Shown here in pieces: positions 6,289 through 11,663 of a stretch of 14,255 nt of DNA. The stretch's first letter is position 1; each line of letters opens with the position of its first letter. Below the pieces are notes generated by a model. That model did no database searches, had not been told where the DNA came from, and was given only the letters and a program-made list of their open reading frames with translations. The position numbers and the translations under genes are program-made. This stretch comes from Clostridiaceae bacterium (GTDB lineage: Bacteria; Bacillota; Clostridia; Oscillospirales; Acutalibacteraceae): contig JAEDML010000010.1 in the NCBI GenBank assembly GCA_016303035.1, positions 1-14,255 on the forward strand, read 5' to 3'.

Positions 6289-6891
6289 TTGCCGGCTGTA
6301 ATTATAATTTCATCGGTGTTGCTTTTAGTTGCGCTTCTGTCGGTTTTGCCGCTTTCCCTGAGCTTCAAGCTGGACGGAGATTTTACCTTTAAATTACGCT
6401 ACGCGGGAATAACGGTTTATAAGACAAAACCCGAAGACAAAGAGAAAGCCGTACAAAGCGGCGAAGAATCCGAGCCGCCTAAAAGGCAAGAAAAAAGCTT
6501 TTTTAAAAAGCTTACGGATAAAAGAGGATTTACTGGCGCCGTAAAGGAAGTTTTCGGCTTTTTGTCCGCCGTTTTCTCGCGTGTAGGCAAAATGCTTCGG
6601 CATTTGAAAATCAAACGCTTTATGCTTAATATTGTAGTCGCGTCGGACGATGCCGCCGCCACCGCAATTTCCTACGGCACCGTTTGCAGCGCGGTTTATC
6701 CTGTATTGACACTGCTTTCCACCGCCGCGGGTGTTAAGCTTAAAAATGTCAGCATAACCGCTGATTTTAATGTGACTAACCCTGATTTTAAGCTGTCTGC
6801 CGATATAAGCGTTCCGCTTATATTTTTGCTGATATCCGCATTCGGAATATTCAAAGAATACAATAATTTTAAAATAAGGAATGAATTGTAA
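6289..6891 (+). CDS. DUF2953 family membrane-anchored protein (YtfI-like)
   Basis: The function is unknown. The protein has one N-terminal transmembrane segment (about 4-24), a short beta-rich stretch, then a charged linker (about 48-80) rich in Lys and Glu. A C-terminal region resembles DUF2953: ASDDAAATAISYGTVCSAVYP at 118-138, then VSITADFNV and a second hydrophobic stretch (about 175-187). In B. subtilis the DUF2953 gene ytfI is the neighbour of ytfJ, and here it also sits directly before ytfJ, overlapping by one base, so a shared role in spore formation is inferred. I prefer the TTG at 6289 (200 residues) because GGGTGA at 6277-6282 lies 6 bases upstream; a GTG at 6283 touches that site. 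Confidence 0.78.
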   Translation: MPAVIIISSVLLLVALLSVLPLSLSFKLDGDFTFKLRYAGITVYKTKPEDKEKAVQSGEESEPPKRQEKSFFKKLTDKRGFTGAVKEVFGFLSAVFSRVGKMLRHLKIKRFMLNIVVASDDAAATAISYGTVCSAVYPVLTLLSTAAGVKLKNVSITADFNVTNPDFKLSADISVPLIFLLISAFGIFKEYNNFKIRNEL

Positions 6892-7259
6892 TGGGCGAAA
6901 ATAATATCAAGGCTATTATGGACACTACTATGGACAAGCTCCACGCTATGGTGGATGCCGATACTATTATCGGCACTCCTCTTACCGTAGGAAATATTAC
7001 GCTTATTCCGGTTTCCAAGGCATCTTTCGGTCTTGCTACCGGCGGAAGCGATTTTCCCAGTAAAACACAGTCGGGGCTTTTCGGCGGCGGCGGCGGAGCG
7101 GGGGTTACCATAAGCCCCGTGGCGTTTATTGCCATTAAGGACGGCGACGTTAAAATGATGCCTATTTATAACGATTTGTCTGCTGTTGACAAGGCTATAA
7201 ATATGGCGCCTGAAATGCTTGAAAAGGTTAAGGAGCTTTTTAAGAAGGACAAAAATTAA
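6891..7259 (+). CDS. ytfJ: Sporulation protein YtfJ (GerW family)
   Basis: YtfJ/GerW is a small soluble forespore protein needed for normal germination in B. subtilis. The 122-residue protein shows the family pattern: an amphipathic N-terminal helix (about 4-20), then DADTIIGTPLTVGNITLIPVSKASFG (22-47), a glycine-rich loop with five consecutive glycines (65-69), and GVTISPVAFIAIKDGDVKMMP. It ends in a lysine-rich helix. It is somewhat shorter than B. subtilis YtfJ (about 150 residues), mainly at the tail. The ATG overlaps the TAA of the preceding gene (TAATG), and AAGGA at 6876-6880 is the SD. I looked for a separate sigma-F or sigma-G promoter inside the upstream gene and found none that convinces, so it may be co-transcribed from 4228 or use a poorly conserved site. 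Confidence 0.92.
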   Translation: MGENNIKAIMDTTMDKLHAMVDADTIIGTPLTVGNITLIPVSKASFGLATGGSDFPSKTQSGLFGGGGGAGVTISPVAFIAIKDGDVKMMPIYNDLSAVDKAINMAPEMLEKVKELFKKDKN

Positions 7260-7311
7260 GTAATACGCGTGCGGCCTTGCTAATAGTATTTATAAGTGAG
7301 GTGTTGTGCGT

Positions 7312-8436
7312 ATGAAAAAGCTACTTGCGGTAATTTTCGCGCTTTTTATGTGCGTCTGTATTATTCCGGTCAGCGCCGATGAAATTACGGTCAGTGCGTC
7401 AGCCGCCGCGGTCATAAACGGCGATAACGGCGAGGTTATATACCTTAAAAATGCCGATGAGCGGCTTCCGATGGCAAGCACAACAAAGATTATGACGGCG
7501 CTGCTGCTTTGCGAGCACGGAGATTTTAACCGAGAGATTACCGTTACAAAGGAAATGCTGGCTGTTGAGGGTTCGTCAATGGGACTGCTCCCGGGAGATA
7601 CCGTAACGCTTCATGATTTGCTTTACGGAATGTTGCTGGCATCGGGCAACGACGCCGCTAATGTTACGGCTTTTGTACTCGGCGGCAGCGTGAAGGGCTT
7701 TGTCGATATGATGAATGAAAAGGCACAGGCTTTGGGACTTCAAAATACCCATTTTGCCACTCCCTCGGGGCTTGACGCGGACGATCATTACACAACTGCC
7801 TTAGAGCTTGCAAATCTTGCAAGATACGCTATGCAAAACGATGATTTTGCCGCCGCGGCATCCTCTAAATCTGCTGTGCTTAATTACGGTAATCCGCCGT
7901 ACAGAAGAACGCTTACCAACCACAACAGACTTTTAAAATATTTTGACGGCGCCGTAGGTGTCAAAACGGGATTTACCAAAAAATCAGGCAGGTGTTTGGT
8001 TTCCGCCGCAAAGCGGGACGGTAAGTATGTTATAGCGGTAACGCTTCACGACCCAAACGATTGGTCGGATCATGAACAAATGCTCGAGTACGGCTTTTCT
8101 GTAATACAGCAGATACAGTGCAGTCCCGAAAAAGCGGAATACATAATTCCCGTTATCGGCGGCAGTAAGGACAGCTTGACCGTAAAAACTCAGCCGTATA
8201 CCGTAAACAGCGTTAAAACTGCCGAAATCACCTGCAAAACAGAACTGCCTAAATTTTTATATGCGCCGATAAAAAAAGGCGATGTTATAGGCACAATAAG
8301 CTATTTTTCGGACGGAGAGAAAATAGCTGTCAGCGAGCTTGTTGCCGAGGAAAATATAGGCAAAGCGCCGACAGGTCGAAATTATATCTACCGATGGCTT
8401 AAAAATGCCGCTGATATTATCGGCAATTTTCATTAA
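7312..8436 (+). CDS. dacB: Serine-type D-alanyl-D-alanine carboxypeptidase (penicillin-binding protein, S11)
   Basis: This exported enzyme removes the terminal D-alanine from peptidoglycan stem peptides and so controls cross-linking. It has a signal peptide (Lys2-Lys3, hydrophobic 4-19, likely cleavage after PVSA at 22). All three active-site motifs are present: STTK with nucleophile Ser56, SGN at 111-113 and KTG at 218-220. A C-terminal beta-rich domain of the PBP5 type follows (about 275-350). The ATG at 7312 lies 8 bases after GAGGTG (7298-7303); a GTG at 7306 is too close to that site. The neighbours scpAB and rluB match the B. subtilis dacB locus, where the enzyme trims spore cortex, hence the symbol. 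By sequence alone it could equally be called dacF. Confidence 0.9.
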   Translation: MKKLLAVIFALFMCVCIIPVSADEITVSASAAAVINGDNGEVIYLKNADERLPMASTTKIMTALLLCEHGDFNREITVTKEMLAVEGSSMGLLPGDTVTLHDLLYGMLLASGNDAANVTAFVLGGSVKGFVDMMNEKAQALGLQNTHFATPSGLDADDHYTTALELANLARYAMQNDDFAAAASSKSAVLNYGNPPYRRTLTNHNRLLKYFDGAVGVKTGFTKKSGRCLVSAAKRDGKYVIAVTLHDPNDWSDHEQMLEYGFSVIQQIQCSPEKAEYIIPVIGGSKDSLTVKTQPYTVNSVKTAEITCKTELPKFLYAPIKKGDVIGTISYFSDGEKIAVSELVAEENIGKAPTGRNYIYRWLKNAADIIGNFH

Positions 8437-8446
8437 GGAGTTACAG

Positions 8447-9187
8447 ATGAAGGATAATAAAATCAGACTGCAAAAACATCTTTCAGAATGCGGTGTCGCT
8501 TCAAGACGCAAGGCCGAGGAGTTAATTTCGCTCGGAAAGGTTAAGGTGAACGGTCATATCGCTTCTTTAGGCGACAAGGTCGACCCCGTAAGGGATAAGG
8601 TTACTGTCAGGGGTAAAAATGTTTCGGCGGTAAATGAAAAGGTGTATATAATGCTCCACAAGCCGCGCGGCTTTGTCACCACAATGAGCGACGAGGAGGG
8701 CCGCAAGTGCGTAAGCGACCTTGTTAAGGATGTAGGAACCCGTGTTTTTCCCGTAGGTCGGCTTGACCGCAATTCCGAGGGCTTGCTTATTATGACCAAC
8801 GACGGTGAGCTTGCAAACCGGCTTACGCATCCGTCAAGCCATGTAAATAAAACCTACCGCGTGACGGTGGACGGCTCTGTTACGGACGAGCAGTTGTCAA
8901 GACTTTGCACCGGTATAGAAATCGACGGACGTAAAACGCTTCCGTGCGATGTGTTTATAGGCGAGAAAAAAACCGATCGAACGGTTCTTATATTTATAAT
9001 TCATGAGGGTAGAAACCGCCAGATACGCAAAATGTGCGAGGCGGTCGGTCTTGAAGTGCTGAGGCTTAAACGCACCGAGATTGCCGGCGTAAAACTCGGT
9101 ATGCTGCCGCAGGGTAAGTGGAGAGATTTAAACGAAAGAGAGCTGCGGCGGCTAAGCTCTGTTACGCAGGAAAGGAAGGACGGATAA
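8447..9187 (+). CDS. rluB: 23S rRNA pseudouridine synthase, RluB/RsuA family
   Basis: The enzyme isomerises a uridine to pseudouridine in ribosomal RNA; RluB of Gram-positive bacteria acts on 23S rRNA helix 90 (E. coli U2605). The 246-residue protein starts with an S4 RNA-binding domain (RLQKHLSECGVASRRKAEE at 7-25, through KVKVNG at 31-36). The catalytic domain has the motif GRLDRNSEGLL at 104-114 with catalytic Asp107, then HEGRNRQIRKMCE and VLRLKRTEIAG, typical of the RsuA/RluB/RluE/RluF class. The ATG at 8447 has an excellent SD (AAGGAG, 8435-8440) that overlaps the stop of the carboxypeptidase gene. Assignment to RluB rather than RsuA rests on family pattern and on synteny with the B. 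subtilis scpAB-dacB-rluB cluster. Confidence 0.93.
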   Translation: MKDNKIRLQKHLSECGVASRRKAEELISLGKVKVNGHIASLGDKVDPVRDKVTVRGKNVSAVNEKVYIMLHKPRGFVTTMSDEEGRKCVSDLVKDVGTRVFPVGRLDRNSEGLLIMTNDGELANRLTHPSSHVNKTYRVTVDGSVTDEQLSRLCTGIEIDGRKTLPCDVFIGEKKTDRTVLIFIIHEGRNRQIRKMCEAVGLEVLRLKRTEIAGVKLGMLPQGKWRDLNERELRRLSSVTQERKDG

Positions 9188-9190
9188 AAA

Positions 9191-9568
9191 ATGATTACCT
9201 TAGCGCCTCTTGAAAACAAAGACGAGATATGTGGAATTTTTAAGAAAAACGGAATTGAGTATAACGGCAATTCGGGCTGTGTTACGGCGTTATGCGGCGA
9301 AGAAAAACTCGGATACTGTCTTTATGATATTGATGAAAGGTCTGTTACCGTCCGTTTTATCAAGCCGTCAGACGATATTATGCTGGCGGACGGAATTTTA
9401 CGCAGTACGCTGCATGTCGCCGCCGAGCGCGGCATAACAACCGCTTTTTATGCCGATACCGCGCCTGAAAAGCTCTTTGAAAAGCTTGATTTTATCGAAA
9501 GCCGTGAAGAGAAAACGCTAAAAATCGAAAAACTTTTTGAGAGCTGCTGCTGTAAGGGAAAAAAGTAG
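9191..9568 (+). CDS. Small GNAT-like protein of unknown function
   Basis: I do not recognise a characterised homologue. The 125-residue protein has the look of a short N-acetyltransferase fold. A strand GYCLYDIDERSVTVRFIKPS (41-60) leads into helix ADGILRSTLHVAAERGI (66-82), then a strand TAFYADT and the ending LFEKLDFIES, like the GNAT C-terminal motif. The usual acetyl-CoA loop (Q/RxxGxG/A) is not evident, so activity is doubtful. It is unusually cysteine-rich (14, 30, 35, 43 and 119-121) and ends in a CCC triplet followed by basic residues. It starts 3 bases after rluB, with AAGGA at 9176-9180 inside the rluB end, so it is translationally linked to that gene. It is the last gene before the secG promoter. 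Confidence 0.7.
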   Translation: MITLAPLENKDEICGIFKKNGIEYNGNSGCVTALCGEEKLGYCLYDIDERSVTVRFIKPSDDIMLADGILRSTLHVAAERGITTAFYADTAPEKLFEKLDFIESREEKTLKIEKLFESCCCKGKK

Positions 9569-9597
9569 TTGCAAAATCAAAAGAAATATGATAATAT
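9569..9597 (+). promoter_or_regulatory. Putative extended -10 promoter of secG
   Basis: TTGCAA at 9569-9574 and TAATAT at 9592-9597 are 17 bases apart, with an extended TG motif at 9589-9590. It starts at the first base after the stop of the preceding gene and 35 bases before the secG ATG. Confidence 0.55.
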
Positions 9598-9631
9598 ATA
9601 TCTTGTGTAATATTGTTACGGAGGTGTTTTG

Positions 9632-9880
9632 ATGAACGCTTTTGAAATTGTTATAGGTATACTTGTTATAATCGTTTCTCTTGTTATAATCGGAGTTGTT
9701 ATTTTGCAGCAGGGTCACCGTGCAGGTATTAACGGCGCCATTTCGGGCGGAGCCGATACTTTCCTTTCCAAAAATAAGGCAAGAACATTTGACGCGTCGC
9801 TTGCCCGTTGGACAAAGTATATCGCGTTACTGTTTTTTGTTTTGGCAATCGTTGCCAATGTCATCGCTTTAAGAGGCTGA
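9632..9880 (+). CDS. secG: Preprotein translocase subunit SecG
   Basis: SecG is the small accessory subunit of the SecYEG protein-conducting channel in the cytoplasmic membrane. The 82-residue protein has two transmembrane segments (about 5-25 and 62-79). The family hallmark ILQQGHRAGINGAISGGAD (24-42) lies in the cytoplasmic loop, followed by FLSKNKARTFDASLARWTKY. The ATG at 9632 has a strong SD, GGAGGTG (9620-9626), 5 bases upstream; a TTG directly before it is not needed. The gene has a predicted promoter and a terminator-like hairpin of its own, so it is probably monocistronic. In many Firmicutes secG is followed by rnr and smpB, but here the next gene is rpsU. Confidence 0.94.
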   Translation: MNAFEIVIGILVIIVSLVIIGVVILQQGHRAGINGAISGGADTFLSKNKARTFDASLARWTKYIALLFFVLAIVANVIALRG

Positions 9881-9906
9881 TTCTGCTTAGTGCAGAACAG
9901 TCTTTT
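9877..9906 (+). terminator. Probable terminator after secG
   Basis: TTCTGC (9881-9886) pairs with GCAGAA (9892-9897) around a 5-base loop. The stem can extend past a bulged A through CTG (9877-9879) and CAG (9898-9900). It is followed by TCTTTT, a short imperfect T tract. The hairpin starts inside the stop codon. Confidence 0.55.
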
Positions 9907-9952
9907 GCAGTCTTTGTATTGTCCATATTATATAAATTTATAAAAGTACTGC

Positions 9953-9981
9953 TTGACTAAATTTACATAATATAGTATAAT
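9953..9981 (+). promoter_or_regulatory. Strong sigma-A promoter of rpsU
   Basis: TTGACT at 9953-9958 and TATAAT at 9976-9981 are spaced by exactly 17 bases, the closest match to consensus in the window. Transcription should start near 9988, giving a leader of about 48 nt. Confidence 0.88.
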
Positions 9982-9982
9982 G

Positions 9983-9996
9983 CTAATTGCAATTAG
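9983..9996. promoter_or_regulatory. 14-bp palindrome centred on the rpsU transcription start
   Basis: CTAATTGCAATTAG is a perfect 14-bp palindrome starting 2 bases after the -10 box. A second inverted pair, TGACTAA (9954-9960, overlapping the -35) and TTAGTCA (9993-9999), brackets the promoter. The placement fits an operator, but no regulator is known to me. Confidence 0.4.
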
Positions 9997-10004
9997 TCAG
10001 TTTA

Positions 10005-10025
10005 CCCCTGCGATTTTGCGGAGGG
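10005..10025 (+). promoter_or_regulatory. rpsU leader hairpin over the first of two overlapping SD sites
   Basis: CCCCTGC (10005-10011) can pair with GCGGAGGG (10018-10025) with one bulged A and one wobble pair, around a 6-base loop. This covers the first copy of a doubled SD (GGAGGGAGGG, 10020-10029) and leaves the second copy free. It may modulate translation of S21. This is inferred from base pairing only. Confidence 0.35.
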
Positions 10026-10035
10026 AGGGAATATA

Positions 10036-10212
10036 ATGAGTCAGGTAAGAATTAAAGAAAACGAATCTTTGGACAGCGCATTACGCCGTTTTAAGCGTCA
10101 GACCGCAAAGGACGGTGTTATTCAGGAGGTTCGTAAGAGAGAGCACTATGAAAAGCCCTCTGTAAAGCGCAAGAAGAAGTCGGAAGCTGCTCGTAAAAGA
10201 AAGTTCCGCTAA
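10036..10212 (+). CDS. rpsU: 30S ribosomal protein S21
   Basis: S21 is a small basic protein of the 30S subunit platform that contributes to translation initiation. The 58-residue protein begins MSQVRIKENESLDSALRRFK, continues RQTAKDGVIQEVRKREHYEKP and ends in a strongly basic tail (KRKKKSEAARKRKFR), all typical of bacterial S21. The length is normal for the family. The SD GGAGGGAGGG (10020-10029) precedes the ATG by 6 bases. The codon choice leans to CGT and AAG, as in highly expressed genes. It has a consensus promoter upstream and a strong terminator 12 bases after the stop codon. In B. subtilis rpsU is paired with yqeY; here no yqeY follows, and yqeG is next instead. Confidence 0.97.
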   Translation: MSQVRIKENESLDSALRRFKRQTAKDGVIQEVRKREHYEKPSVKRKKKSEAARKRKFR

Positions 10213-10224
10213 AAATTAAACCTG

Positions 10225-10254
10225 AAAAAGCGGTTGCTTGCAACCGCTTTTTTT
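10225..10254 (+). terminator. Intrinsic terminator after rpsU
   Basis: AAAAAGCGGTTG (10225-10236) and CAACCGCTTTTT (10241-10252) form a perfect 12-bp stem with a CTTG loop and a run of seven T residues. It ends 3 bases before the SD of yqeG. Confidence 0.93.
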
Positions 10255-10267
10255 AATGGAGAAATAT

Positions 10268-10768
10268 ATGCTTTTAAAACCTGATATTAAGCTCGACCGT
10301 ATTACGGATATTAAAATTGAGCTTTTAAAAAAATACGGTATATCTGCGCTGATACTTGATGTTGACAATACCATGTCCACTCATCACGGTCAGATTTTAA
10401 CCGACGGTCTTTCCGACTGGCTTGTATATATGCAAAACGGCGGAATAGGTCTTACAATACTTTCAAATTCAAATGAAAAAAGGGTTGCGCCCTTTGCCGC
10501 AAAGGTCGGGCTTGATTATATAAGCATGGGCTTAAAGCCCCTGCCTTTCGGATTTTTAAGGGCGGTAAGGTCGCTCGGTGTGAAACGGAAAAACGCCGCC
10601 ATTGTAGGCGATCAGATTTTTACCGATGTGCTCGGCGGGAACGCCGCGGGATTAAAGACGATTTTGCTTACGCCGATAAAACCCGAAACCGCTTTAAGAT
10701 TTCGGTTTAAAAGACGGCTTGAACGCCTGATTTTTAAAATTTATAAAATAAAAACGACGGAGGTTTAG
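10268..10768 (+). CDS. yqeG: YqeG family HAD-superfamily phosphatase (IIIA type)
   Basis: This is a small haloacid dehalogenase-type phosphatase of unknown physiological substrate. The 166-residue protein has motif I LILDVDNTM with Asp31 (nucleophile) and Asp33, motif II ILSNSNE with Ser66, the conserved Lys90-Pro91 in GLKPLPFGFL, and motif IV VGDQIFTDVLGGN with Asp115 and Asp120. The ending, a basic FKRRLERLIFK, is also family-like. The ATG at 10268 is chosen because GGAG at 10258-10261 lies 6 bases upstream; an in-frame ATG at 10256 lies ahead of that site. In B. subtilis yqeG leads the yqeH-aroE-yqeI operon linked to ribosome assembly; here its neighbours are rpsU and an endonuclease IV gene. 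There is no space for a promoter between the rpsU terminator and this gene. Confidence 0.92.
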   Translation: MLLKPDIKLDRITDIKIELLKKYGISALILDVDNTMSTHHGQILTDGLSDWLVYMQNGGIGLTILSNSNEKRVAPFAAKVGLDYISMGLKPLPFGFLRAVRSLGVKRKNAAIVGDQIFTDVLGGNAAGLKTILLTPIKPETALRFRFKRRLERLIFKIYKIKTTEV

Positions 10769-10772
10769 CAAT

Positions 10773-11627
10773 ATGTCTGCTAAATTCGGACCTGCCGGAA
10801 ATTCGGCAAGCTTCCACGATATGGGTTATAAACACAGCCTTCAGGTTCCCGAATATATTGAGAAGATGGGACTTGACGCATTTGAATATCAGTGCGGCAG
10901 GGGCGTTAATATCGGTCTTGAAAAGGCTGCAGAATTGGGAAAACTTGCTTTAGAAAAGGGAATAGCGTTATCCCTTCACGCACCGTATTATATTTCTATG
11001 TCGTCGGTCGACCCTGAAAAACGGCTTAATTCGGTAAATTATATACTCGCAAGCGCGCGCGCGGTAAAGGCTATGGGCGGCAACCGTATTGTGGTGCATA
11101 CCGGCTCCTGCGGTAAAATTTCAAGGGAGGAAGCCTTGGGGCTTGCGATAGATACAATGAAAATAGCACTCGGTGCGCTTGACAGCGAGGGACTCGGCGA
11201 TATTCATATATGTCCCGAAACGATGGGTAAGGTAAATCAGCTCGGAACACTTGACGAGGTTATGGCGCTTTGCGAGCTTGATGAAAGGCTTATACCCTGT
11301 ATTGATTTCGGTCATCTTAACGCCCGCGATATGGGAGGATTGAAGACCTTTGACGATTACAGGCATATTTTCGATACGATTGAAAACCGCCTCGGAGCAG
11401 ACCGCCTTAAATGCTTTCATTCGCATTTTTCAAAAATTGAATATACGGTAGGCGGCGAAAAGCGGCACCTTACCTTTGCCGATAATGTTTTCGGACCTGA
11501 TTTTGAGCCGGTTATCGAGCTTGTTGCCGCCAAAAACTGCAGTCCCGTAATTATATGCGAATCGGACGGTACTCAGGCTGAGGACGCCGCCGCAATGAAG
11601 AACTATTACAAAAGTATTCTTAAATAG
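10773..11627 (+). CDS. nfo: Endonuclease IV-family (deoxyribonuclease IV) TIM-barrel protein
   Basis: Endonuclease IV cleaves DNA 5' to abasic sites in base excision repair using three zinc ions. The 284-residue length equals that of E. coli Nfo. Most metal ligands are visible: His69 in LHAPYY, His109 in VVHTGS, Glu149 in CPETMGK, Asp178 and His181 in CIDFGHLNAR, His216 in CFHSHFS, His232 in EKRHLTF and Glu263 in ICESDG. The E. coli ligand Asp229 aligns with Lys230 here, with Glu229 next to it, so one zinc site may differ. The ATG at 10773 has a strong SD (CGGAGGT, 10758-10764) that overlaps the yqeG stop, so the pair is co-translated. A sugar-isomerase-like TIM-barrel function is the main alternative. 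Confidence 0.82.
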   Translation: MSAKFGPAGNSASFHDMGYKHSLQVPEYIEKMGLDAFEYQCGRGVNIGLEKAAELGKLALEKGIALSLHAPYYISMSSVDPEKRLNSVNYILASARAVKAMGGNRIVVHTGSCGKISREEALGLAIDTMKIALGALDSEGLGDIHICPETMGKVNQLGTLDEVMALCELDERLIPCIDFGHLNARDMGGLKTFDDYRHIFDTIENRLGADRLKCFHSHFSKIEYTVGGEKRHLTFADNVFGPDFEPVIELVAAKNCSPVIICESDGTQAEDAAAMKNYYKSILK

Positions 11628-11663
11628 AAATTTTCTTATCTGCGGAAAGGATATGATGATTTT

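Noticed and set aside
6838..6867. Possible sigma-G promoter before ytfJ (GCATT, 18 bases, CAATAAT)
   Set aside because: It has several mismatches in both boxes, so it is not supportable.
9898..9916. Tandem CAGTCTTTTG/CAGTCTTTG after the secG hairpin
   Set aside because: Two imperfect short units do not support a repeat array or a binding site.
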